A stretch of 64,000 nt of DNA, taken from the NCBI GenBank assembly GCA_027605045.1, contig JAQFWX010000019.1:558001-622000 (forward strand). Direction: 5' to 3'. The position numbers and the translations under genes were made by a program. Numbering within the stretch: the stretch's first letter is position 1; each line of letters opens with the position of its first letter. This document shows positions 22,613 through 33,011 of the stretch, piece after piece. The notes under the pieces were generated by a model, which did no database searches, was not told the origin of the DNA, and saw only the letters and a program-made list of their open reading frames with translations. The DNA comes from Phallus indusiatus. Lineage: Eukaryota; Basidiomycota; Agaricomycetes; Phallales; Phallaceae.

Positions 22613-23581
22613 TGTTGCTTGCGGAAACGACTTACGAAGAGAATAAGCTTAATTGGCACCCCGGACGCAGTATTACTCCTAGCAGTGCAGCACAGCCAGA
22701 CTAGTCGAGACAGCTTATATGCACCATTCCCGTGCTCCGGATGGGAATTATAAAAGAGATAAATGGCTTAGACTTGGTTTTGGCTTGATCCCTCACTTTT
22801 CTTCACATTTTCTCTCCTGTTTCTACATTCTAATCGCGATTTTATTCAGTAAAATTTGTTGAATTTCCATTTCTCAGACCATGTATTCACTTTCCACATG
22901 CTTTTCCCTCGTTTTCTTCACATTTTAGATAACCGGAATTCCGCTTTTCACTCGGAAACTAAACCACAATTTGTATAAAAACCCGTTGCTTTCAGACTCC
23001 CAATATCATCAGTTTTCTTGGATTGTATCGCTGTCAGGGTACGCTACCGCGTCCCCTCATTTTTCCTTATTTATTATCATCGGTATACATCTATTTCTAT
23101 CTTATTCATATTTCCCGTGCATTACCTCTACCATCCGTTTATTCTCTCCATCCATATTTCACCTTCTCTACTCGCGCGCGTTGCGCGCTCGTGCACGGCG
23201 TGATGCCCGTGACATCACGTCGCTTAGGCTCGGCTTGGGCGCCTGGCACTTAGCTGTGTCAGGGCCGCACGCCGCGTCGTCGTTTTATGTATATAGTAGC
23301 TGTGCCTAGAGTGAGGGTCCCTAAGCTTGTTCTCTTAGGATCCCCTCCCTCTAGGTGAGTAGTATAGTTATCTTCCAATATATTACTTAGGATCCCCTCC
23401 CTCTAGTCTGAGCTGAGTAGCCCTAACAATCGCAGCTTTTCTCTCAGTCTCACAATAAACATTTGAGTCATTCTATTCGACTTAAATACACTATATCTCT
23501 ATTCTACACTCTCTTTACTATCGCACAAGCAACTATCTGGTTCCCTTATCTTTCCTGTTCGCTCCTGAGGCACACGTATCA
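22613..23581 (+). mobile_element. LTR-like element, family 2, copy b (carries a nested LTR)
   Basis: TG...CA ends (TGTTGCTTGCGG to CGTATCA) with GCAT on both sides (22609-22612 and 23582-23585); unit B is the empty site. About 567 bases once the nested family-1 LTR (23032-23428) and its target duplication are removed. The family is related to an inverted copy at 25586-26520. Confidence 0.65.
23032..23428 (+). mobile_element. Solo LTR, family 1, copy 1
   Basis: Starts TGTCAGGGTACGC and ends AGTAGCCCTAACA (TG...CA with imperfect inverted ends), flanked by the 5-base duplication ATCGC (23027-23031 and 23429-23433). No internal retrotransposon domain adjoins it. Shared internal landmarks are CTCGCGCGCG, GACATCACGTCGCTTAGG and AGCTTGTTCTCTTAGGATCC. 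Confidence 0.85.
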
Positions 23582-23587
23582 GCATGC

Positions 23588-23986
23588 TGTCAGGGTATGC
23601 TACCGCGTCCCCTCATCTTTCCTCATTTATTATCATCGGTATATATTTCCCTCTACTTTATTTATATTTCCCATATATTATCTCCACCCTCCGTTTGCTC
23701 CCTCTGTCTCTATTCCACTTTCTCTACTCGCGCGCGTCGCGCGCTCGTACCCGGCGTGACGCCGTAGGCATCACATCGCTTATGTTCGGCTTGGGCGTCT
23801 GGCACTTAGCTGTGTCAGGGCCGCACGCCGCGCTATCGTTTTTCATGTATATAGTCGCTGTCCCTAGAGTGAGGGTCCCTAAGCTTGTTCTCTTAGGATC
23901 CCCTCCCTCTAGGTGAGTAGTATAGTTATCTTCCAATATATTACTTAGGATCCCCTCCCTCTAGTGTGAGCTGAGTAGCCCTAACA
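23588..23986 (+). mobile_element. Solo LTR, family 1, copy 2
   Basis: Same ends and landmarks as copy 1; target duplication CATGC (23583-23587 and 23987-23991). Inserted six bases beyond the end of family-2 copy b. Confidence 0.85.
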
Positions 23987-24076
23987 CATGCTTAGTTTTC
24001 AGTTGTAGATCTAGAGAGCAAGTCCTCATTAGTATTACTATAGTTGCTGTACATAATGTTTTTAAAAGCATCAACT

Positions 24077-25075
24077 TGTCACGACCCTCGTGCCACCCGA
24101 TCCTAATCCGGACCTCTCCGAGGTCCAGCACCCAAACCCCGTCCATATTTAGTATATCCGCCATGTCCGAGCGTCAGTACTTGTCCAACAGTGCGTAGTC
24201 CGTTATTCTGTCCACGTCCAGTAAGTCCGAGGTCCGGACTGTCAGGGTATGCTACCGCGTCCCCTCGTTTTTCCTTATTTATTATCATCGGTATATATCT
24301 ATTTCTATCTTATTTATATTTCCCATGCATTACGTCTACCATCCGTTTATTCTCTCCGTCCATATTTCACCTTCTCTGCTCGCGCGCGTTGCGCGCTCGT
24401 ACACGGCGTGATGCCCGTGACATCACGTCGCTTAGGCTCGGCTTGGGCGCCTGGCACTTAGCTGTGTCAGGGCCGCACGCCGCGTCGTCGTTTATGTATA
24501 TAGTAGCTGTACCTAGAGTGAGGGTCCCTAAGCTTGTTCTCTTAGGATCCCCTCCCTCTAGGTGAGTAGTGTAGTTATCTTCCAATATATTACTTAGGAT
24601 CCCCTCCCTCTAGTGTGAGCTGAGTAGCCCTAACACGGACTAGGACATTTCCTTATGGGGACATCTTGTCCGGAGCATTAGAAATCAAGTGCCAGATATG
24701 TTTCTGGTGCTGTGCAACTAGTCTCCTTTTAGTTATATCTCCTTTAGTTCTAGTAGTCTAGCTTTTTGTATTTAAAGCCCCCAGACTTTGTCTGGGGCTC
24801 CCCAGTCTGAATATCAAGTCGTATTCAAGTCTATTTTAAGTCTAGCCCCAGTTAAACTCTTTATAATCAAATCTTCTCTTATCTATCTCGTCTAAAGTCT
24901 GCTCCCAGTACTTGTCCGGACCTGCCCGGACTGTCTCGGACTTCTAGTCTGAAATTAAGGGATATCCAGGGTCGATTGAGTTGGCGCAGCACATAAGCTG
25001 AAGCCAAGTCCCTTCTGTTCTGTAGTCCGGACCCCCTGGACTTCCGCCCAGACGCTCGGAACACGGCACGTGACA
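24077..25075 (+). mobile_element. Solo LTR-like element, family 3, split by a nested LTR
   Basis: Starts TGTCACGACCC and ends GGCACGTGACA, flanked by CAACT (24072-24076 and 25076-25080). Unit B shows the uninterrupted site at about 32805. About 598 bases without the nested family-1 LTR. No protein-coding retrotransposon part is present. Confidence 0.75.
24240..24635 (+). mobile_element. Solo LTR, family 1, copy 3 (nested in family 3)
   Basis: Same family ends; target duplication CGGAC (24235-24239 and 24636-24640). Being inside the family-3 element, it must be the younger insertion. Confidence 0.85.
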
Positions 25076-25530
25076 CAACTACTTGAACTGCTTACAGCTA
25101 TTTCGGTTACGTAAGGCAGACGCGCGAGTCATGGGATTTTTCCCATCCTGCAAAGATGACCTTATATCTCAACAGCCGTTGCGAGTTAAGACATCAAACT
25201 TTGACTAATAGGTAGCTTAAATTATAGTGAATAATAGTACATATAAATATTTTCTTAACTCGCAATGGTTGTTGAGATGTATGGGCATCTTTATGCGACG
25301 GCAAAAATCACGTGAGTTCCCACGTCCACCTTACATAACCGGAATAGCTGTAATACTAATTGGACCAACCTAATATGTTGCTCGAGCCTCGAGTCATATT
25401 GTAGTGCATGATTCGATTCTGGGATAGAAATATAGCATATTGAAGAAAAAGTAGTTGAAAAAAGAGTTTGAGTAAAAGATTTCAATGAAAAATAATGATT
25501 GTTGGGAGGTGCCGCTAGAACAGGCTTGCA

Positions 25531-25585
25531 CTAGACAGAAATGTTCGACTCGTTTTCACCATCTTCGCCGTTCTCGTTGTTGTCG
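25531..25585 (-). pseudogene. C-terminal remnant of the unrecognised-family gene (unit A)
   Basis: The last 18 codons (DNNENGEDGENESN...) match the acidic C-terminus of the intact gene at 33012-33956, and the 3' flank 25340-25530 matches 32828-33010. The gene is cut off at 25586 by the inverted family-2 element, leaving unit A without a working copy. Confidence 0.75.
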
Positions 25586-25701
25586 TGATACATGCGCCTC
25601 AGGAGCGAACAGGAAGGAAGAGGGAACCAAATAGTAGTGTGTGAGAGAAGGGTAGTATAGAATAAGAGATGTAGTTAAGTTGAATAAAGTGACTCAAATA
25701 C

Positions 25702-26053
25702 TGTCACGGTACGCTAGCGCCTCTTCTGATTATTTGATTTCTTCGATTTCTTTCGTTTTCATTTCGTGTTACGATTTCCTTCATTTCCCGTACTTTGCCG
25801 TTTCCATTAGTTCCATCGTTTTCTCGATTTCTCGATTTCTTCGATTTCTTTCAATTTCTGTTTGTATCTCCTCGGATCCCATGGAGATCAGTCGGGCGCT
25901 TCGTATCCTGTACTTATACGCGTTTTCCCTAGAGGGGGATACCTAAGCTTGTTCTCTTAGGTTTTCCCTCCTCTAGGTGAGTAGTTAGTCGTTGTCCCTC
26001 AATAGATCTTAGGTTTTCCCTCCTCTAGGTGTGTGCCCTGAGTCGCCCTAACA
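25702..26053 (+). mobile_element. Solo LTR, family 1, copy 4 (diverged)
   Basis: Starts TGTCACGGTACGC and ends CGCCCTAACA, flanked by AATAC (25697-25701 and 26054-26058). The interior differs strongly from copies 1-3 and 5 but keeps AAGCTTGTTCTCTTAGG and its duplicated CTTAGGTTTTCCCTCC motif. It looks like an older or separate subfamily. Confidence 0.75.
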
Positions 26054-26418
26054 AATACTTATTTCGAGACTGAGAGAAAAGCTGCGATACAAACTCAAAA
26101 AATATGATGATATTCTTGTATCTCGAAACGACGGGCTTATATACAAATTATGGTTCACTGGCAGTATTCGGGGCGAAAAACGGAACAGCGGTTATTTAAA
26201 ATGTGAAGAAAAGGGGGAAAAGCATGAGGAAAAGTAAGGGATCAGGCCAATTTCAAGTCTAAACAATTTATCCTTTTATAATTTCCCGGCGAGATACGTA
26301 ATTGTAAGTTAATTAGACTCTTCTCTAGTAGTTGGGAAGAACGACTCTATTACCTGTAAGTTAATTAGACTACAGGAGTGTAAGTAATTGATATGATTAT
26401 TATAACTATAGTCTACTC

Positions 26419-26460
26419 ACCTCTTCTCTAGTAGTCGGGAAGAACGACTAGAGAAGAGGT
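26419..26460. repeat. Near-perfect hairpin
   Basis: ACCTCTTCTCTAGTAGTCG, a short loop, then CGACTAGAGAAGAGGT. A related half-site (CTCTTCTCTAGTAGTTGGG) lies at about 26322. Function unknown; it may belong to the end of family-2 copy c. Confidence 0.6.
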
Positions 26461-26873
26461 GACGCGCTTCGGTACGCGTAGAGGGGCATGATCCTGGTGT
26501 CTAATATCTCTGTTTCCAACAGTAATTGTGCGTATACTCTGCCTTCAACTGGTCTGGCTGTGCTACACTGACTCGGAGTAATACTGTGTCCAGGGGCTTA
26601 GCCGAACTTAGCGAATGCTGGTTTCGTTATTTTGCGACCCCTTTCATCCATTCATGAGTTAACCAAGTCCAAGAAATATCTTTATTCCCCATTTTACTCT
26701 AAATAACGAGCCTCAACTTCCTTCAACTTCCTCCAGGGTTTATCGTCCCTTTGGATTCCCCGAAGGTACGGTGTGGTCATTTTGTGTTCAGGGTTTAAAA
26801 GTGTTGGATTTTAGTAGTTCGGGCTATATTATGTACACAGTAGATTACATAATAGACTCGAGCTGTCAGGGTA

Positions 26874-27205
26874 CGCTACCGCCGGCTCTCATTTTCTTAT
26901 TTATTATCATCGGTATCATTTCGTCTCTATTTTACTTATCATTTCCATATTTTACTTTCACTCTCCGTTTCCTTGTTCTGTCTCTATTTCACTTTCTCTA
27001 CTCGCGCGCGTCGCGCGCTCGTACCCGGCGTGATGCCCGTGACATCACGTCGCTTAGGTTCGGTTTGGGCGCCTGGCACTTAGCTGTGTCAGGGCCGCAC
27101 GCCGCGTCGTCGTTTATGTATATAGTAGCTGTACCTAGAGTGAGGGTCCCTAAGCTTGTTCTCTTAGGATCCCCTCCCTCTAGTCTGAGCTGAGTAGCCC
27201 TAACA
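26874..27205 (+). mobile_element. Solo LTR, family 1, copy 5
   Basis: TGTCAGGGTACGC to GCCCTAACA with target duplication CGAGC (26869-26873 and 27206-27210). Shorter than copies 1-3 mainly because it has one, not two, copies of the roughly 52-base CTTAGGATCCCCTCC unit. Confidence 0.85.
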
Positions 27206-27308
27206 CGAGCTTTTGTCCTCCACACATTTTGTGCTGTGTCGTGCTGTGTCGCACTGTATCGTGTGTGCCATGTTGTATCGTGCTAACGTCAATTTTACGA
27301 TCCATTAT

Positions 27309-27654
27309 TGATGGTTGCGCGAACAGGCTACACGGAGATTAGTAAGCGAAGGCTATATGCGCCGTTCCTTACGGCTAGGTGATTCTGAGGTACTAAAAGG
27401 CTATACTTTCTATTTTTGGGCCTTTTGTCTCCCCTTCGTTTCACTTTTATTTGAAATTCACAGTTCTTATATTTTATCTTTCCAATCATCTTTTAGTTCC
27501 ATTTCCCTGGAACATATATTTACAAACTGTATATAAAAAACAAACCTTTTCGACTACAATAACAACAACTTTTATGCTCCCATTATGATTTCCCTCTGAA
27601 CACACAATACTGGTTCCCTTCCGATCTCTGACCACTCCTGTTGCGCTACCATCA
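27309..27654 (+). mobile_element. LTR-like element, family 2, copy d
   Basis: TGATGG...CATCA ends with TTAT on both sides. Interior shares ACAATACTGGTTCCC and GTATATAAAA-type promoter-like sequence with copies a-c. Borders moderately certain. Confidence 0.5.
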
Positions 27655-27743
27655 TTATGTCATTCTACCCTACATTCATCTTATAAAAAGCACGATGTAT
27701 AAAACAGTGAGCGCTTGAGCACTCCATATGGATGGAATAAATA

Positions 27744-28129
27744 GGGGATTTCAGAGTAGGCCGTTTAAGTGCCGTTTTTCTGTCCGTTTTGGTACGTCGG
27801 GAGTACTTCGGAAATACCACTTATCCCGTTTCAACTCTGAACGCCCCACTGTCCGTCTCTTGTAAAAATCGTTTGGTCCGTCGTTTCACAGTGTTCCCCT
27901 TCGATTCTTCGGAATTTTTTTACATAATTTGTTAGATAAATATTTAAACAAATTATTATCAAAAATTGAACCCTGACCGATAGTGCCCGGACAGTGAAAC
28001 GACTGCCGTTTCACTCAAAAACCTAAACGCCTCTGGAGGCGTTTAACTTTTTGGCCATTTCAACGACCGTTTCACTGATTTTGAAACGGACAGAAAAACG
28101 GCACTTAAACGGCCTACTCTGAAATCCCC
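27744..28129. mobile_element. MITE with 46-base perfect terminal inverted repeats
   Basis: Left end starts GGGGATTTCAGAGTAGGCCG; the right end is its exact reverse complement over 46 bases. Flanked by TA on both sides (27742-27743 and 28130-28131). Unit A at about 19330 is the empty site. The 386-base element has no coding capacity. A TA target fits a Tc1/mariner-type transposase acting in trans. Confidence 0.88.
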
Positions 28130-28469
28130 TAAATGTCACCTTCGTTTCTCCCATTTCACGCTACAAGGATGAGCGTGTACTGTGATTGTACGTATGAGAA
28201 AGGTCGATGTCTGGGTTTTCTGTGCTCATATTAGCCCCATTTAGACACCATGGCTTGAGCCATGGTATCTTTGTAGCCATGGTACCGGCCCCCAGCCATG
28301 ATATGGTGGTCAAGCCACGATCAGGCCACGGTATGATCATAATCACCTCGTGGTTTGGCACTGGTCTCGGTCCTGAAGCACAGACAGTAGAACCATACAC
28401 ACCAACAATGGCACCTTTCACTCATAGCCCTCTATAGCACTTGGTTATGAGGCTAAATTCGTATATAAT

Positions 28470-29010
28470 GTGTAATGTGTTCTTTATCATCCGCGTTCGT
28501 ACTCGACGCAATTTGATCGACCACAATTTCACCCTCGGGTGTGGCCTTACATGTCTCGGCAAAGCCAGTTGCAAACACATTGATGGATCATCCGTGGCCG
28601 AAGTCATCATTATCTTTTGCTTTGCGTTTAATAAAGGTCGGCTGTTGATAGTATGTATCGGTATTATGGTGGATTTCGGTACAGCTGGAAACTGTTGGTC
28701 AGATTTTTGACTATTTCACTGTTGTTCAAGTTGTTGAGATTATGGAACTTGACGAGTTTGTGTAGGTTCGTTTACAAGGGACTGAGCAGCTTGTAATTCT
28801 GTCTCGTTGTCTATGCAATTGCAATGAGTTCTCTGCTTGACCGGAATAAGGTAGTCCTCTAAAATCAAATCTACCAATTTTTCGATGCGAGAAGCCTCAT
28901 ACCCCTTGTAATTAGGAAGTTGATATTCCTGTGTATGATTTTCGTCGGGTTTAAATGGAAAGTTGTTGAGAAATACTGGTGGTGCGCCCTCCTCATCAGT
29001 CAACTCTAAT
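28470..29010 (-). pseudogene. Degenerate gene divergent from zinc-finger B
   Basis: Coding-like pieces on the minus strand: an 85-codon piece (28740-29003, beginning TDEEGAPPVFLNNFPFKP) and a downstream piece (about 28480-28590) with FAETCKATPEGEIVV. Frames do not join cleanly, and the unit A counterpart is full of stops. Family not recognised. Probably a gene that once shared an upstream region with the zinc-finger gene. Confidence 0.35.
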
Positions 29011-29424
29011 TGTCTAAACCCATAATTTGTAGGCTACCTGCGACTTTCAATTCTTTCAAGATAAAACTCAAAATCGAAACAATAATTTAATCAAATCTCT
29101 TGCCATTACTCAAATCATTTAGCCTTCGTTTGCCATTCCCAGTGAAAATCCCTGCCTCGAGAATACTTCAATGAAGTGCCGAACTCACATTTACCACAAA
29201 AAATACCATGGCAGTTTTCTCTTCAAGGTTAATCTCAAACTCTCAGCCATATCGCCGCCTGCTTTGACATGGCGAGTAAACCTTAGTTGCGAAATGGGCT
29301 AATCACGGGTTTTTGTCTCTTCCAGACAGTATTGTACCACGGCTATTTCGCCATGTCCGCAATGGCTGGGACGAAATGGTATATAAAATCTACCATACCT
29401 GCTACTTATTCCCTCGAAGCGGCG

Positions 29425-30766
29425 ATGGCTCCACCCAAACCCTCCCGTTTGAAACCTGCAACTTCGTCGGATCGACGGATCTCTCCAACGTCACCGCTCT
29501 CTCGAACTGATTCACCTTCTTGGTCTTCGCCATCTTCTCTAAATTCGCCCTTCTTTTTGACTTCCCCACTCTCTCAAACTTCTAGTATATCTTCCGTCTC
29601 CTCTCTTCAGCAGGATTTGTTCAGACTAGGTAAACGTTTTCTTTTCATATTCATGCGGATACTGCCACTTTCCAACAGATATTCACGATAACATGAATCA
29701 AAATTTTTCAAACCTCGATTTTGGTACCAATTCCTATCCTTCAGGTTTTTCTTTTACTTTCCTTGCTTCGTTTTATTGTATATGCCTATAATCCAACAAG
29801 CAGAAGTATTACACCTCGGTGGCATGGATACAGCAACGTAGGCGTTTTTAAACAACGATTAAAATTTTGATAAACTGTAATCATGCCATAAATAGGTATT
29901 CCGAAATGAACAGGACGCCGCCCATGGAGTTCGCTTACAGCTATTCTAATGACACGGCTCCACAGACGCTTGAAGCCCTTTTGACAGGTAATGAATAATA
30001 AGGAGTTAATTGAAAACATCTAATCTGCCAAAACAGGTCCATATTACAATGATATCACCACGTCATGGCCGACATCTTCAAGCAGCGTCGAAACCGGCGG
30101 AAGCACTAGTTTCGACGCGAATTACATTCCCGCGCCGAACAACCATCCGCAGTCCCCAGTCTCAAATTTAAACCAGCAGGTATGTTATATTGTTCATGTT
30201 TCGTTTCCTTCTCCTTTTTTTGAGTCTGATGCAAATGCGTGAAAAAAATAGGAGGCGGTCATTGTGCATAGCTTCAGGGACTTGAGAACGGCGTGCTCTC
30301 CTGACGAATTCTGTATACGTGCTGATGATGGTTTTTCTTGCATTCTCCAAGGCTGCCAAACGAAATACCATGAATCTTCAACACGAGAAAAAGTAGTTCT
30401 GCATATTCAAGAAGAAATAGGGAGACGTCCTTGCGCTTGCACATGGTAAACGTCTTCATTCCTGGTCGGCGTAAATGTCGTTTGACGCTTTCATAAGCAA
30501 TAAACGATACAAAAATAAATCTGATTGTGAACGGCACGTATACGAGATTAACCATCCAGGAGAATTTCGTTGTGAAGTCGAAGGCTGGTGAGTTCCTCCC
30601 TCAAATTTCCTACAAAAAGTGACCTGTTCATTATGATCCTTATTGTAGTGATTTCACTGCAGGTCGAAAAGATCGCGTATTACAGCATCAAAGGGCCCAT
30701 CAAAGTAGGATGGCCCAGGGCCGTCCTAAAAAATCGATCCGGAAGGTGTCCTTCGAGCCATACTAG
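29425..30766 (+). CDS. C2H2-type zinc-finger protein, paralogue B
   Basis: Seven exons (29425-29629, 29679-29745, 29896-29987, 30037-30179, 30252-30445, 30498-30587, 30649-30766) join in one frame to 302 residues. The last three exons match those of paralogue A (194, 90 and 109/118 bases). The N-terminus is Ser/Pro-rich (SPTSPLSRTDSP). The C-terminal fingers are CTCNKRYKNKSDCERH with a further His (INH), and CEVEGCDFTAGRKDRVLQHQRAH, a canonical C-x4-C-x12-H-x3-H. It ends in a basic KKSIRK tail. The intron 29746-29895 has a poor donor (GTTTTT), so exon 2 is the least certain part. Unlike A, it has only one copy of the NHPQSP module. Likely nuclear and DNA-binding; target unknown. Confidence 0.75.
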
Positions 30767-30871
30767 ACCTTTTCATGATGCAATCCGACTTTAGAAAAAT
30801 GAAAAAAAAAATTTTGTTTACTCAATTTTCCCTCTTTGGCCTTACGATTCTTGTCGTTCTTTAGTTATGTA

Positions 30872-32571
30872 ATATTCCCTTGCATGCAGCAAGGGTTCAC
30901 CAGACCCGTAGAATTTGCTTCCATGAACCACTTGTGGGTGCTACTAGTCACCTCGGCTGCCCGGATTAATTTTTCTCAGGTAGCTCCTATATTTAAACCG
31001 TTGACTCTCTCTTTGTATTTATCATCGACTCCGTGTCGTTTGCGAATATGACGTGAGCTCAATAATCGTATTGTAATCAGTTGTAGCGCGAACGCTGTTG
31101 ATATCAGCAGAGGATACAATTTCTTGTAAGTACATGTATTGCTTCAAAATTGGTCCATATTGTTGAACCTCTTCGTCTGATAAAAGTATTGTGTACTCCG
31201 CTTGAAGTGTATCCATCCTAATCATCGTTGAACCTACGTAGTTGTTCATTGAATGCTGATAAATCTGCGTCTTGTGGTGTGGTAAAAAGGTTATTGTCGA
31301 AGTCCCTCAAAAGGCGCACATGCTCGCGACTCCTCGACCTCAAAAGGGCGACATACGCGTTGAACGGGGTTAACTTTCCACTAAGGGGTTTTGCGAGATC
31401 GATAATTACCGGACTGAGAGTTTGGCCTTGCGACTTGCAGTCTGAAAGCGTACGCCGGTGTTATGGGGAATTGTACTCTATGGATCCTGATTTTACGCCC
31501 ACCATTAAGCGGTATATCGTGTCCCAATTTATGTGTATCGACAGGAATTATTCCTTCTGGAAGATTCTTCAGATGTGTGTTTGTTGCCGTGTCCGGCCGG
31601 AATAGCAAGAGCTTAGGTGTGTAACACAATTGATGTCTATGTATTCCGTCTGGATAGAGGGTTCACGTGAGTCGACGTAGATTTTCTCCAATGTACTGAT
31701 AGTTCCGTTAGCCAAGTGGGCTTTGACGCAGATGTTCGTCGTTATTAAAATCCACATGCCTTCAAATAGTTCGAGGTTGGATTCCAGTTCCTATTCATTG
31801 TACATCCTGCTCATCCTTCTCTCTTCATCAGTTAATCCTCTTCTCGTCTTTACCACGAATTCCATACACGGGAAAATTAATATTGTCTTTCCCTCTTGAC
31901 GGGAAATTTTATCCACCATTGCGCTATTCCAAGCCTCGTGGACTTCATCGTTAGATTAAAATTAACACCTGTTAGCTTAAACCGAGGAACACGTCCGACA
32001 CAGTTTACTTAGATGACCCTCTTGAGGCTCCGGACGAAAATGATGATCCTGACGTCGACATTCTGCCATGGGAATTTAAAATGACTTCTGAACAACGAGA
32101 TGTATATGACAAGATATCGAAAAAGTAATGTTTAGCGAGTAAAAAATATTAACATAATTTAGGGTATGTAATGGTTCCTTTTCCGGTTTACACGAAAGAT
32201 GGCTTGGTGTCCCCAAAAAGGGCTGCGTTGGTGATGCAAAACGCTATTGTTAGGGTTCAATTCCACTTGGTTAAATATTAAATCGAAAAATAGGAGACAC
32301 AAGTCATTAAGGCTAAAATTATCGATGTTTTCGTTCTGCGTAAGTAGTGGGGTTAACACGCCCGTGAAAAGAAGAAAGTTCTTAGACGGTCTTATAACAC
32401 CTGATAAGGATGGTTCTCCTTCTAAAAGGAAATCCGTTGAATGATGACTTGTAAATAAATTTCGCTCGTTTAAAATAATTATAGAAATTTGGGTACTTTT
32501 TTTCTCAACGCTGTCCTATGAACAATATATAATCTGCATGCAAGGGTTTCGGCGACCACTGACGCCTCTAG
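30872..32571 (+). mobile_element. Helitron-like (Helentron-like) insertion in unit B
   Basis: Absent from unit A, where the flanks are joined (about 22455). The right end reads GGCG-loop-CGCC followed by CTAG and then host T, the classical Helitron 3' end (hairpin, CTRR, insertion before T). The left end is not the canonical TC. Subterminal inverted repeats CCCTTGCATGCAG / CTGCATGCAAGGG lie near both ends, a feature reported for Helentrons. It encloses degenerate Pif1-type helicase sequence on the opposite strand. Confidence 0.6.
31218..31860 (-). pseudogene. Helitron/PIF1-type DNA helicase, C-terminal remnant
   Basis: Minus-strand pieces keep the C-terminal Pif1 order: GMWILITTNICVKAHLANG, then FPITPAYAF, then CKSQGQTLSPVIIDLAKPL, then FNAYVALLRSRSREHVRLLR, then FDNNLFTTP and the stop. 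A one-base deletion before CKSQGQ and further frame breaks near 31600 and 31790 show it is dead. The N-terminal helicase motifs and Rep domain are missing. Confidence 0.75.
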
Positions 32572-33011
32572 TAAATTGAAAAACGTTAGAGAAAATATTA
32601 ATAGCGTCTCAGCCGTGAGTGTGCACGTGGGTGACTTTTCTGATCAGTATGGCGGCATAATAAACAACGTACTGGAAGATATCACTAATACAAAATGAGA
32701 ACATTCAAGGATTACACTTTGAGATGCGTTCTTAGTTTTCAGTTATAATGTAAAACTAGAGTGTAAGTACTTTGGTTGCTGTACATAACTTCTAAAAGCG
32801 TCGACTACTTGAACTGCTAAAGAAGTACTAATTGGATCAATGTAACCTATTATGTTGCCTGAGCCGGATTGTAATGCATGATATGATTCCTGAGATAAAA
32901 TATAACAGTACTAGTATACGGAAGAAAAGTAGTTGAAAAGAGAGTTTTAGGAAAATTTCAATGAAAATGAAAATAATGATTGTTGAGAGGTGCAGCTAGA
33001 ACAGGCTTGCA

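Larger units (their letters stand above)
19080..25585. repeat. Segmental duplication unit A
   Basis: Matches unit B (26640-33075) in the same orientation and block order: the CACCAAGTCCAA / CTCAACTTCC upstream block, the TGTGATCGTACGTATGAGAAAG block, degenerate gene remnants, the zinc-finger gene, the GATCAGTATGGCGGCATAATA block, and the 3' end of the unrecognised-family gene. Insertions present in only one unit can be read against the other unit as the empty site. Remnants of a divergent gene at 19700-20200 are more decayed than in unit B. Confidence 0.85.
25586..26520 (-). mobile_element. LTR-like element, family 2, copy c (inverted; carries a nested LTR)
   Basis: Reverse complement of family-2 copy b over 22745-23570, including the shared CTCAGGAGCGAACAGGAA and GAGACTGAGAGAAAAGCTGCG blocks. 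It contains family-1 LTR copy 4. The left end at TGATACATGCGCC is clear; the right end is uncertain (26290-26520). Confidence 0.55.

Noticed and set aside
23018..27193. Set of similar open frames (sharing VAVPRVRVPKLVLLGSPP) repeated four times
   Set aside because: They are translations of the family-1 LTR sequence. The frames differ between copies and do not form a protein family.
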